Positions 26,259 to 34,690 of a stretch of 61,893 bases of DNA are shown here, in pieces. Source of the DNA: Cryobacterium tagatosivorans (GTDB taxonomy: Bacteria; Actinomycetota; Actinomycetes; Actinomycetales; Microbacteriaceae); the NCBI RefSeq assembly GCF_004402215.1, contig NZ_SOEZ01000044.1, positions 1-61,893 on the forward strand, written 5' to 3'. The notes below the pieces were generated by a model. It ran no database searches, had not been told where the DNA came from, and saw only the letters and a list, made by a program, of their open reading frames with translations. The stretch's first letter is position 1; each line of letters starts with the position of its first letter. The translations under genes were made by a program, and so were the position numbers.

Positions 26259-27476
26259 TCAGTCGCCGCCCTTCGCCACATTCTTCGCCGTCGCAACGCT
26301 CACAACCGCAGCAACTGCGGTGCCGCCGATGATCGCTGCTCCGGTGAGGGTCTTACGACCCGCTTCAACGCCCGCATTCCTTAGCTGCTGCCGGTCACGG
26401 AGCGCGTCCCTCCAACGAGTTGCTTCCATTGGGTCACGCATCGGATCGATGCCAAGTGGAGCGTGGAACTCATCGATGCTGGACGCTGTGGCATTTACAG
26501 AGTCAACAACGGAACGAGCACCGCGGACGTGCAGAAGCTTGTTTGAATCTGCGATCGCACCCGCAGCGTCCATTCGCTCGATCAGCTTTCGCGTCTTCTC
26601 GATGATTAGCGCCCTGCGCTCCTGTTGGGCTGCACCAAGCCCAACGCGGTGTCCATCAATGTCAGCGGGTGCCACATCAAGAACGTGATCGATCTCCAAC
26701 ACAGCGAATTCGTCTTGCAGCTGAAAGCACCGGGCGAGCACCGCGAGCCACACACTCACTTCGAACTCGATCTCCTCGGTCGCGTTGGCTATCTGACCGA
26801 CCTTCTTCTTTCCCTCGACCTTGTCCGCGAGGGCGTCGAGCGCACGCAAAGCAGATCCTTGCACTTCAGCGATCGTTCCTGACTCGGATTCGACCTTTCC
26901 CCAGGCCGTCTCCCTATTGCCACCGTGCTCATTAATCGTCAACGCTTCTTTGATTGCGAGCGCAGCTCGATCCATCTTCGCGAGCACTGAATCTCGCTGT
27001 GTGCGGCGCACTTCATCGAGCTTCTCGTCAATCTTCACCAGCAGAGCCTTGAGTTCATTGGCTTCAGCTTGCTTCGCGAATTGCGTCATCAACCCACCAA
27101 TGCCAGACAGCAACGCTGGATTAGTCAGAAGCGAACCTGGACCACTCTCGACTTGAAGCCACTTATTGATCGCTCCCGGTTCACCCAACATGGCGTGGCT
27201 GATGCCCTTGGTCTTGGTCGGCATCAGACCGAGCTCCTTCGCCCGCGCGGCTGACTCCTTGGTGAGCTTTAGATACCGCCCTGAGTTCCCTGCAACGTCG
27301 GAAGCAGTACGAATGACTGCCCCGCCAGCGTCGAGAATGCGACCTAGGTTGTCTAACCGGAATGCTTTCGACGTCGAAAACAGACCGACCGACTCAAGGA
27401 AGCGCTCGACAGCGTGTTGTTCGCCGAAGACCGCGAGGCCGTCTCCATCGCTCACAAGCTCGATCTCGTCTGTCAT
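26259..27476 (-). CDS. Unknown 405-aa protein, reverse strand inside conjugation module
   Basis: Not assigned to a family. It starts at ATG 27476 with GAGGAG upstream. The N-terminal half has many charged helices. Residues 130-200 (KQAEANELKALLVKIDEKLD and following) look like coiled coil. The last 30 residues contain a small-residue-rich hydrophobic stretch (GAAIIGGTAVAAVVSVATA) that could insert into a membrane. It is transcribed opposite to its neighbours and so has its own promoter. Candidate roles are entry exclusion, defence or a stand-alone toxin; none is shown. Confidence 0.8.
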   Translation of the reverse strand: MTDEIELVSDGDGLAVFGEQHAVERFLESVGLFSTSKAFRLDNLGRILDAGGAVIRTASDVAGNSGRYLKLTKESAARAKELGLMPTKTKGISHAMLGEPGAINKWLQVESGPGSLLTNPALLSGIGGLMTQFAKQAEANELKALLVKIDEKLDEVRRTQRDSVLAKMDRAALAIKEALTINEHGGNRETAWGKVESESGTIAEVQGSALRALDALADKVEGKKKVGQIANATEEIEFEVSVWLAVLARCFQLQDEFAVLEIDHVLDVAPADIDGHRVGLGAAQQERRALIIEKTRKLIERMDAAGAIADSNKLLHVRGARSVVDSVNATASSIDEFHAPLGIDPMRDPMEATRWRDALRDRQQLRNAGVEAGRKTLTGAAIIGGTAVAAVVSVATAKNVAKGGD

Positions 27477-27597
27477 CTTTCGCTCCTCGCTACCTGGCAG
27501 TTCCTAGGTTATTGCCTTCCTCAGACATCGGCCGGAATACCGACTGCGCACCTAACTGCTATCAAAGCCCGCGCTCGATATCCAAGGAGACACAGCG

Positions 27598-28380
27598 ATG
27601 CCCACGTTCTACGATCCCGGCGCTGACGCCCGGGAAGCATCCGAGGCGCTGCGCGGGCTCGCGCACGCAACGCGCACGTTTGAAAGTCCGCAGGATCTGT
27701 ACGGCGTTCTCGGCGACCTACTGTCCGGCGTGCGGTCACTCAAGCAGGTTCTCGATCAGCTCGCCACCGCCCACATTAAGAATCGCCCTCACGCGTTTGA
27801 CGACCATGGTGACCACACCATCGGATCCAAGGATGCGCTGGCGGCCGCCGACGAACTTCACCAGGCGGCGACCCTGATCGACCAGGCAGAGGAACGGCTC
27901 GACGCCGCGGCGGGTGCGGCGAGTCGCGTTGCTTGGCACGAAGTTCCAGCCAGCGAAGCACCGACAATCGCTCGTTGGATCAATGTCGTCTTCATGCAAG
28001 GTCAAGAAGCAGACGAGGTGCTGGAGATGATCGACGCCGACGGTGCTCTCGCTGGGCTCAACCATCTGAAGTACTGGGATTACGGTGACGAGACCACCAG
28101 CGCAGCGATGGAGAACGGATACGTCTACGACGCACCGCCGAGCGGCCCGAGTGAGCATGAACTGCACGACGGTGGTTACCACCTCGCCTATAGTCACGCG
28201 TTCGCGCACGTCGCGCTCTACCGAATCCACGCGGTGGACACGGTAGATCAACTGCCAGATGACGCTCGAAGTCTCGCTGTTCCGTCGGCACCGAGCCGGG
28301 CTCGCGAGTCGAAGCGAGTGTCTTGGTTTGAGCCCGCCAGCATTACCGCGGTCAAGCGGCAGCGGGGTCTGGGACTATGA
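27598..28380 (+). CDS. Unknown 260-aa protein of the conjugation module
   Basis: No family recognised with confidence. The N-terminal 115 residues are helical and rich in Ala, Asp and Leu. The middle carries an acidic pattern (DEVLEMIDADGALAGLNHL), and the C-terminal part contains YHLAYSHAFAHVALYRI. The ATG has AAGGAG upstream. Its stop overlaps the start of the VirB4-like ATPase (ATGA), so the two are translated together. Proteins of this kind are often found next to the ATPase in actinobacterial elements. Confidence 0.75.
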   Translation: MPTFYDPGADAREASEALRGLAHATRTFESPQDLYGVLGDLLSGVRSLKQVLDQLATAHIKNRPHAFDDHGDHTIGSKDALAAADELHQAATLIDQAEERLDAAAGAASRVAWHEVPASEAPTIARWINVVFMQGQEADEVLEMIDADGALAGLNHLKYWDYGDETTSAAMENGYVYDAPPSGPSEHELHDGGYHLAYSHAFAHVALYRIHAVDTVDQLPDDARSLAVPSAPSRARESKRVSWFEPASITAVKRQRGLGL

Positions 28381-29861
28381 GCCGCGATGATGCCGAGCGC
28401 CTGCACACTTCGGTTCTCGTCGCTCCAGCATCCGAGAAGCGGCGTATACGTAAGCAGCGCAGGCAAGCTGCCGCGAAGTTACAAGCGGAGCAGCAGAGAG
28501 CGGAGCAGCAGGCGTCCCGCGCAAAGTACACCGCGGATCTGGCTGAGCGTCGGGCAACCACATACATTTCGCCAGCTGGCGAACCAGGACCAATGCAGAT
28601 GCGTTCGTCCGGAAGGTTTCGCCTGCCACGGCATCAAGACACGTCCGCAACTCTTGCTGGTGCATACCCATTCCTAGCTGAAGGCGGGCTCGGCTCCGAC
28701 GGCGTCTTCGTTGGTCAGGATCTCTACTCCGGCGGCTCTTTCGTCTACGACCCATGGGTGCTCTACGCGCGCGGCATCATCACCGCACCGAATCTCGTGC
28801 TCGCGGGCATTGTCGGTTCCGGAAAATCCAGCTTGGCCAAGAGCCTTTACACACGATCGATCCCGTTCGGGCGCCGTGTCTACGTCCCCGGTGATCCGAA
28901 GGGCGAGCACACAGCGGTCGCAGAAGCTGTGGGCGGTCGGGCGATCGTGCTCGGTCATGGGCTTGCCGCTCGGCTGAATCCACTCGACGAAGGCTATCGA
29001 CCAGCAGGATTGAGCGATGAAAGCTGGGCGTCCAGGGTCGGCGCACGACGACGCGACCTGATCGGCGCGCTCGCCGAGACGGTCCTCACTCGACCGCTCA
29101 CGCCTTTGGAGCACACGGCGATTGACACTGCCCTGACCGAGGTCGTGCGCAGCAACGACGTGCCGATCCTTCCCATGGTCGTTGAACACATCCTTGCCCC
29201 GACTGGCCAGGCGGATCCGGATGGGCGCCTCGCCGAAGACGGACGTCTCGTTGGGCACGCACTGCGGCGCCTTGTCGCTGGTGACCTCGCCGGACTCTTC
29301 GATGGTCCGTCGACAGTGAGTTTCGATCCGACGCTACCGATGATCTCTCTTGACCTATCGAGAGTGACGGAGAATTCGACACTGACCTCGGTCCTCATGA
29401 CTTGTTCGTCCGCTTGGATGGAATCCGCCCTACTCGACCCGAACGGTGGCCAGCGCTGGTGCATCTACGACGAGGCGTGGCGCCTGATGTCTCATCCGGC
29501 GTTGTTGCGCCGGATGGATGCGCACTGGCGGCTCGCTCGCCACTACGGGATTGCGAACATGCTGATCGTTCACAAGCTGTCCGACTTGGAGAACGTCGGT
29601 GACCAGGGTTCCGCAATGCGAGCCCTGGCAAGCAGCCTTCTCGCCAACGCAGAGACGCGAATCGTTTACCGGCAGGAATCCGATCAGCTCGGGGCCACTG
29701 CTAGAGCGCTCGGTCTGACGGGGACCGAACAGAAGTTGCTGCCGGGGCTTGGCGTGGGCCAAGGACTGTGGCGCATCAAGGATCGCTCTTTCGTCTGCCA
29801 GCACCAACTGCACCCTGGGGAGCTGGAACTGTTCGACACCACGAGCCGCATGATGAGCTAA
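28377..29861 (+). CDS. VirB4-like conjugation ATPase
   Basis: A 494-aa ATPase. Residues 1-60 are strongly charged and probably coiled coil. The P-loop GIVGSGKS lies at about 144-151. PGDPKGEHTA and RLNPLD follow, as in VirB4/TraC ATPases. A strand ending in CIYDEAW (about 362-368) holds the Walker B glutamate, and VYRQESDQL is a further VirB4-like segment. It would power the transfer channel together with the SCO6880-like protein, which supplies the missing N-terminal part. Start overlaps the preceding gene by 4 nt. Confidence 0.85.
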   Translation: MSRDDAERLHTSVLVAPASEKRRIRKQRRQAAAKLQAEQQRAEQQASRAKYTADLAERRATTYISPAGEPGPMQMRSSGRFRLPRHQDTSATLAGAYPFLAEGGLGSDGVFVGQDLYSGGSFVYDPWVLYARGIITAPNLVLAGIVGSGKSSLAKSLYTRSIPFGRRVYVPGDPKGEHTAVAEAVGGRAIVLGHGLAARLNPLDEGYRPAGLSDESWASRVGARRRDLIGALAETVLTRPLTPLEHTAIDTALTEVVRSNDVPILPMVVEHILAPTGQADPDGRLAEDGRLVGHALRRLVAGDLAGLFDGPSTVSFDPTLPMISLDLSRVTENSTLTSVLMTCSSAWMESALLDPNGGQRWCIYDEAWRLMSHPALLRRMDAHWRLARHYGIANMLIVHKLSDLENVGDQGSAMRALASSLLANAETRIVYRQESDQLGATARALGLTGTEQKLLPGLGVGQGLWRIKDRSFVCQHQLHPGELELFDTTSRMMS

Positions 29862-29905
29862 ATCACTTCAATTGCCACGTCGGCGGCACATGCGATGCTG
29901 GTCCA

Positions 29906-30892
29906 GTGACCGAGAGAGTAGTCAACTTCGAGCGACTTCGCCGCATGCGCTGTGGCTCGTGTCGCCACGAATGGCGGGTCACTGCGGAATGGCTCGACCG
30001 CTTCAACCAGGCCTTTGAAGCTTGCCCGAACTGTGGCACCGATTGCCAAGGGGAGGACCGCCCCAACTTCTGTGCAGAACCGAACGATCCGTCGCACGAT
30101 GACTCCACCGTACGCAGACTGCATTGGTATCACTCGTCGACCCACGAAACCTGGCCGGACAAGGACTTCGATCCGGCGAAACAGCTGACCGATGTCACCA
30201 AGCAGCGTATGGAGGCGATGGGATCACAAAGCGGAGGTGTCGAGCGCTGGGCAAATCGACAGAAAGCCAAGGCGCTCCACGTTGGGACCTACGAGGCGGC
30301 GATAGAGAACATGTTCAGGCGCATGGACGATCAGGGAGGCTCTGCTGACCGGTACTTCATGTACCGCGTGCAGCTCAGCCCCAACTGTGTGATCGAGCCG
30401 GGTGTGCACCAGGAGCCGACCGACTTTGTCGGCGATGCCCACCTCTCTGAAGTCTGTGCCCCGGGAGTCAATACGCTCCGCTACGTGAACGTGCACGAAG
30501 ACCCTTCGAGCATTTCGCTCGCTGTCGATCTCAACGCGATCCACGCCGTCCAGAGAATCTCGGTACCCATGCGCGTCGAGGAGAATGATTCATGGACGCT
30601 CGACGCCACTGCTCGACTACTGGACGCCGTTTCTCAGCCACCACCGCCACTCCAGCATTGGATGCGCCGGGGCCCGTCAGCGCTCATGTCGGAAGCTCGC
30701 AAGCTTGAAGAAGAGATTGCTGCCAGCTTGCCGTTAGTGCTGAGGGAACGATTCAGCGCAGGGTTCGGCGAGGCAGCCTTCGAGTCGAACCCCAACGGGT
30801 TCCCCAGGAAGCTGATCGGACTAGCTCGACTCGTCACCGATCCGCGGGCGGTGCTCGACTCCCTTGACACACAGCAATGGCACACGGTCTAG
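29906..30892 (+). CDS. Zinc-ribbon protein with possible ADP-ribosyltransferase-like domain
   Basis: A 328-aa protein read from GTG 29906. Residues 12-40 carry a CGSC and a CPNCGTDC, enough for a zinc ribbon. After this come WYHSST (near 70), ALHVGTYEAAI, an FMYRVQL strand and RYVNVHEDPSSISLAV. The YH-S/T and HVGT elements recall ADP-ribosyltransferase or RES-like folds. This is a pattern impression, not a proven match. The C-terminal 100 residues are helical. It lies between the ATPase and coupling-protein genes with a 44-nt gap. It could modify host or recipient molecules or simply be cargo. Confidence 0.6.
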   Translation: MTERVVNFERLRRMRCGSCRHEWRVTAEWLDRFNQAFEACPNCGTDCQGEDRPNFCAEPNDPSHDDSTVRRLHWYHSSTHETWPDKDFDPAKQLTDVTKQRMEAMGSQSGGVERWANRQKAKALHVGTYEAAIENMFRRMDDQGGSADRYFMYRVQLSPNCVIEPGVHQEPTDFVGDAHLSEVCAPGVNTLRYVNVHEDPSSISLAVDLNAIHAVQRISVPMRVEENDSWTLDATARLLDAVSQPPPPLQHWMRRGPSALMSEARKLEEEIAASLPLVLRERFSAGFGEAAFESNPNGFPRKLIGLARLVTDPRAVLDSLDTQQWHTV

Positions 30893-31040
30893 CCTGGGCT
30901 CCCCCGGCGAACTGTCAAAGCTAATACGAGAATCCTCGGTCCGGAAGTTGTAGACCCGGCCGTCGACGGTCACCCCCAGCCCGTACCCGGAGTGCGTCGG
31001 ATATTGAGCAATGGCGCGGGTACCCGCGCACCTCTGTGGC

Positions 31041-31571
31041 ATGAGCAATAGCCCTGCAGAAACGCCGCCCGGATCGCCCATCGCCATCCCGCTCGCAGTC
31101 ATCACGGTCAGCGAACGCGGCACCATGAACGTCAGCTGCAACAGACACGACTTCCCGCCTCCAAAGCCGGACGCGCCTTGGAGCCGCTCAGGGTTTGGTG
31201 ATCTTCTTGATGCGATATCCGACCACCGCACTCGGACCGTCCGAGTTGAAGTACACGAGTTCGATGGCTCGGTGTTCACGGACATCGTCCATGCGGCGCG
31301 ACGAGAACACGCCATCACTGACGTTCAGTCGCCCAGCACGATGCGGCGAGCGCGGCACCGCCCAACGAATCAGCTCATCGAGGTCACCGGGTCCGGATTC
31401 ATCCCGGGCGAAGACGTCACCCTCGCACTGCCAGTCTCCAGCGCTGAAGGATCCGATGGCGGGAGCGCCCGTGCGGTCATCGATATGAGCCAACTAGTCG
31501 ATCACCGATCGGAGATCTTGCTCATCGGACGTATCTCCGGCGTCATCGTCACCGAATCTTTGCCGTCATGA
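31041..31571 (+). CDS. Unknown small protein before the coupling protein
   Basis: A frame of 176 residues whose stop overlaps the ATG of the VirD4-like gene (ATGA). That overlap is the main reason to accept it. The C-terminal half (VIDMSQLVDHRSEILLIGR) looks protein-like with a high third-position GC content. The N-terminal third is Pro-rich and less convincing. An ATG at 31011 in the same frame is an alternative start; neither has a good ribosome site. The opposite strand also shows protein-like frames here (see findings). Confidence 0.5.
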   Translation: MSNSPAETPPGSPIAIPLAVITVSERGTMNVSCNRHDFPPPKPDAPWSRSGFGDLLDAISDHRTRTVRVEVHEFDGSVFTDIVHAARREHAITDVQSPSTMRRARHRPTNQLIEVTGSGFIPGEDVTLALPVSSAEGSDGGSARAVIDMSQLVDHRSEILLIGRISGVIVTESLPS

Positions 31572-33349
31572 GCACCCCACACGGTCAGGGACGTGGTCTC
31601 GGCGATGAGTTGACCAACCTCCTGATGATCGCGTTGATCGCAGTCTTCGGGGTCGCCGTCGTCTTGCGAGCTGCGGGTTCCGTTGCGGCATTCCTCTCTG
31701 GCTCTGGGCAGCCTCAAGCCGGAATTGCAGGCGGAGCCGCCCTGCTGTTCAATCCGACAAACCCGGCCGAGGCGTTACAGGCACCAGGACTAAACACGAT
31801 CCTCTACTGGTCAATTGCAATACTGCTGCTCCTCATGCTCGGCAGCGCTATCGGGTGGGCTTGGGTCCGCTGGCGTCGGCACTCGCACCGGGCCGATGCC
31901 GACCCGCGGCGGCTCGCGGGAACTGCCAGCAGCCACGAGATCGTAATTAGTGCGTCGGCGAAAGCGCTCCTGCGCCGGGCTGCGACGCTTCGCCCTTCGC
32001 TGGATCAACCGAAGCCCGAGCAGGTCGGCTACTTGCTCGGGCGTTCGCACGGCAAACAAGTATGGGCCAGCGTCGAAGACTCGATCCTTCTCATCGGCCC
32101 GCCGCGTTCGGGCAAGGGCCTACACATTGTGATCCCAGCGATTCTCGATGCGCCGGGTGCAGTGGTGACGACGTCGACCCGGCCCGACAACCTGACGGCA
32201 ACGATGCGCGCACGCGAACGGGTCGGTCCGGTCGCTGTCTTTGATCCTCAGCATCTTGCTGAAGGCGTCTCCTCTGGGCTGCGGTGGTCGCCCATTCGGG
32301 GGTGTGAGGATCCGCTGACCGCGATGATCCGCGCCACCGGCCTTGCCGCGGCCACCGAGCTATCCGCTGGCGGTGTCGAAGGCGGAGGGTTCTGGGAGGG
32401 AAAGACACGCATCGCTCTGCAGTCGCTCCTTCACGCGGCCGCGCTTGATCATCGGAGTCCGGCTGAGCTGTTCCGGTGGACTCTCGACCCATCAGCCGCC
32501 GCCGAGGCAGTCGCCATCCTGACAGGCTCATCGCTGGCAGCCACGGGGTGGGCAGATTCGCTGGAGGCAACGCTCGACGCCGACCCGCGCACGCGCGACA
32601 GTATCTGGCAGGGTGTTTCGCTCGCACTGTCGGCGCTCGCCGACCCCAGAGTGCTGGATGCTGTCAGCCCGGCAGAAGGCGAGCAGTTCGATCCCGAGAG
32701 TTTCATCCGTGACCGTGGCACGCTTTATCTTCTGGCGACCGGCGTTGGGGCCGGGAACAGTGCAGCTCTCGTCGCAGCTCTCGTTGAAGACCTTGTCGAG
32801 ACCGCCCGCCGAATGGCTGCTCGATCACCCGGCGCACGGCTCGACCCGCCACTGCTGTTTGCGCTCGACGAGATCGGAAACCTTGCGCCGCTACCCTCGC
32901 TGCCCACACTCATGGCAGAAGGAGGCGGCACCGGCATCACAACGATGCCCGTGCTCCAATCCCTTGCCCAGGCGCGGGACAAGTGGTCAGAGAACAAGGC
33001 CGCAGCGATCTGGGACGCCAGTATCGCGAAGATCATCCTCGGCGGCGCCTCGAACTCACGAGATCTCCAAGACCTCTCCACACTTATCGGCGAACGCGAC
33101 GAGTTCACCGACTCAGTCACGCTCGGTGACCATGGATCGCGCTCCAACCAGCGTTCCATCCGTCGCGTACCGATCCTGCCGCCCGACCGCATTCGCACGT
33201 TGCCGTTTGGCATCGGGGTCATCTTGCTCCGGTCGGCGCCCCCCATCATCACTGACCTCCACCCCTGGCCCAAGCGCTCCGACGGCCAACAGCTCAAAGC
33301 AGATCGTGCGGCGGTTGAGTCGCTCTTGGAACGCCCTGCCACGCCATGA
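31568..33349 (+). CDS. VirD4/TraG-type coupling protein
   Basis: A 593-aa membrane ATPase that brings DNA to the conjugation channel. Two transmembrane segments lie at about 18-43 and 77-101. The P-loop GPPRSGKG is at 177-184, followed by HIVIPAILDAPGAVVTTST as in TraG/VirD4. The Walker B strand LLFALDEIGNLAPL (near 425) precedes the GGGTGITTMPVLQSLAQ motif of TraM-recognition domains. Start overlaps the previous frame by 4 nt. Together with the SCO6880- and VirB4-like proteins it defines this as a conjugative rather than purely mobilisable element. Confidence 0.92.
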   Translation: MSTPHGQGRGLGDELTNLLMIALIAVFGVAVVLRAAGSVAAFLSGSGQPQAGIAGGAALLFNPTNPAEALQAPGLNTILYWSIAILLLLMLGSAIGWAWVRWRRHSHRADADPRRLAGTASSHEIVISASAKALLRRAATLRPSLDQPKPEQVGYLLGRSHGKQVWASVEDSILLIGPPRSGKGLHIVIPAILDAPGAVVTTSTRPDNLTATMRARERVGPVAVFDPQHLAEGVSSGLRWSPIRGCEDPLTAMIRATGLAAATELSAGGVEGGGFWEGKTRIALQSLLHAAALDHRSPAELFRWTLDPSAAAEAVAILTGSSLAATGWADSLEATLDADPRTRDSIWQGVSLALSALADPRVLDAVSPAEGEQFDPESFIRDRGTLYLLATGVGAGNSAALVAALVEDLVETARRMAARSPGARLDPPLLFALDEIGNLAPLPSLPTLMAEGGGTGITTMPVLQSLAQARDKWSENKAAAIWDASIAKIILGGASNSRDLQDLSTLIGERDEFTDSVTLGDHGSRSNQRSIRRVPILPPDRIRTLPFGIGVILLRSAPPIITDLHPWPKRSDGQQLKADRAAVESLLERPATP

Positions 33350-33431
33350 TCCGCGCTGGGGCGCAGCGCGCACCTGTCTGTTGCAGCAGCCATCACATCC
33401 GATGGCCACCCCAACAGATCAAGGAGTCGTC

Positions 33432-33896
33432 ATGTCCATCGACACCCAGCAAGCCATCACAGGATTCATCGCGACCGAGCCCCGTCTGACCTACACCGAG
33501 GACGGCACCGCGCGGTTCTACGCTCGGATCGGCATAGAGCATTCGCAGCAGACCCCAGACGGAAGTTTCACACAGCTCGACCCGTCCTTCCACGACATGA
33601 GTGCCTTCCGGCGCGCAGCCGAAGAAGGAGTCGCTCGATTCCACAAGGGCGACAAGTTCATCGCCACTGGGCGCGTGCGCGAGTACAGCTACGAGAAGGA
33701 CGGCCAGACAGTCGCAGCCGAGGAGTTCATCGTCTCCCGCTTCGGTCACGACGTAGCGCGCACCCAATACGAGGTCGATCGCGGACCCCATCGCGACAGC
33801 AACATGCGCGAGTCGACCGGTCGTGATGCTTCCCCTTTTGAAGCCCCCGCCCGAGCACGAGCGCAGTCAGATGTCGCTCCTGCGGTCAGCATCTGA
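33432..33896 (+). CDS. ssb: Single-stranded DNA-binding protein
   Basis: A 154-aa SSB-like protein. The OB-fold region (about 1-112) contains an ITGFIATEPRLTYTEDGTAR start and the FIATGRVREYSYEKDGQ strand pair typical of element-encoded SSBs. The C-terminal tail is charged but lacks the acidic DDIPF-type tip of chromosomal SSB. The ATG at 33432 has AAGGAG 5 nt upstream; the open frame continues further upstream without meaning. It would coat transferred single-stranded DNA. Confidence 0.85.
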   Translation: MSIDTQQAITGFIATEPRLTYTEDGTARFYARIGIEHSQQTPDGSFTQLDPSFHDMSAFRRAAEEGVARFHKGDKFIATGRVREYSYEKDGQTVAAEEFIVSRFGHDVARTQYEVDRGPHRDSNMRESTGRDASPFEAPARARAQSDVAPAVSI

Positions 33897-33911
33897 GCAG
33901 GAGCGGTCATC

Positions 33912-34475
33912 ATGAGTGAGTTCGTTCCCACAGCTGAAGCACACGAAGGGCGCGACGAGGATGACTACGACGAATCGTTCGTCGCTGAACCACCGCATCC
34001 GATCAACTGGAATCTCCTCACCGCGAACGATGCGGAGGTTGAGTGGCTGGAGCTGAATCGCTGGGTCGACTGGCTCCGCCGCACTTACGGACTCCCGGCC
34101 GCAGTGATCCCGCCGTACTGGCATTGTCACACCGAACTCGTCTGGGAGCTGTCCGCGCTGCATCTGCACTGGCTGTGCGCCTACGACCCCAACCAAAACG
34201 GATCCGCACCGCTGGGGTGGCATCGCGACTTTGCGGATGCTCGCCTCCGCCTCCGGGACTGGGTAGCTACTTCCGGGACCCGACTCGATCGTGATCGTCC
34301 GACACGGCAAGCCACCTGGCCCGGCGAGGAGCCGCCTACTCCCTCCGAAGAGTCAATGATCACCGACCGGGAAGCCGACTTCGTCGAGTTCGTCGTTGAT
34401 GACGTTCAGCGACGTCAGGCAGCCGAAGACGAGTTCTATCGTTCGCTCGGAAACCCGCCTCTGGACGAATCATGA
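33912..34475 (+). CDS. DUF4913-like protein
   Basis: A 187-aa acidic protein. The core NAEVEWLELNRWVDWLR-like segment, VIPPYWHCHTELVWELSALH and the LGWHRDFADARLRLRDW pattern fit DUF4913 as I recall it, a family common in actinobacterial conjugative elements with no known activity. It lies 15 nt after ssb and its stop overlaps the excisionase start (ATGA). Confidence 0.7.
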   Translation: MSEFVPTAEAHEGRDEDDYDESFVAEPPHPINWNLLTANDAEVEWLELNRWVDWLRRTYGLPAAVIPPYWHCHTELVWELSALHLHWLCAYDPNQNGSAPLGWHRDFADARLRLRDWVATSGTRLDRDRPTRQATWPGEEPPTPSEESMITDREADFVEFVVDDVQRRQAAEDEFYRSLGNPPLDES

Positions 34476-34690
34476 GCGACACGGCCGAAGCGACCGCACC
34501 AGTCTCGCCATTGCTGGATAGCCGAGAGGTCGCCTCGTACCTGAAGGTCTCCGAGTCGACTTTGTCTCGATGGCGCTCCGCGGAGACCGGACCACCGTTC
34601 ATCAAGCTCGGCGGTATCGCCCGATACAGACTCGAAGCGATCAACGAGTGGCTGCAGAACTTGGAGCCGCACCATGGCTCGCCCAGCTGA
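34472..34690 (+). CDS. Excisionase-like HTH protein
   Basis: A 72-aa protein that is almost wholly an HTH_17/MerR-like domain: LLDSREVASYLKVSESTLSRW, then GPPFIKLGGIARYRLEAINEWL. This size and its place directly before the integrase gene (17-nt overlap) identify it as the probable excisionase or directionality factor. It probably binds near the paired octamers between integrase and tRNA. Confidence 0.85.
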   Translation: MSDTAEATAPVSPLLDSREVASYLKVSESTLSRWRSAETGPPFIKLGGIARYRLEAINEWLQNLEPHHGSPS

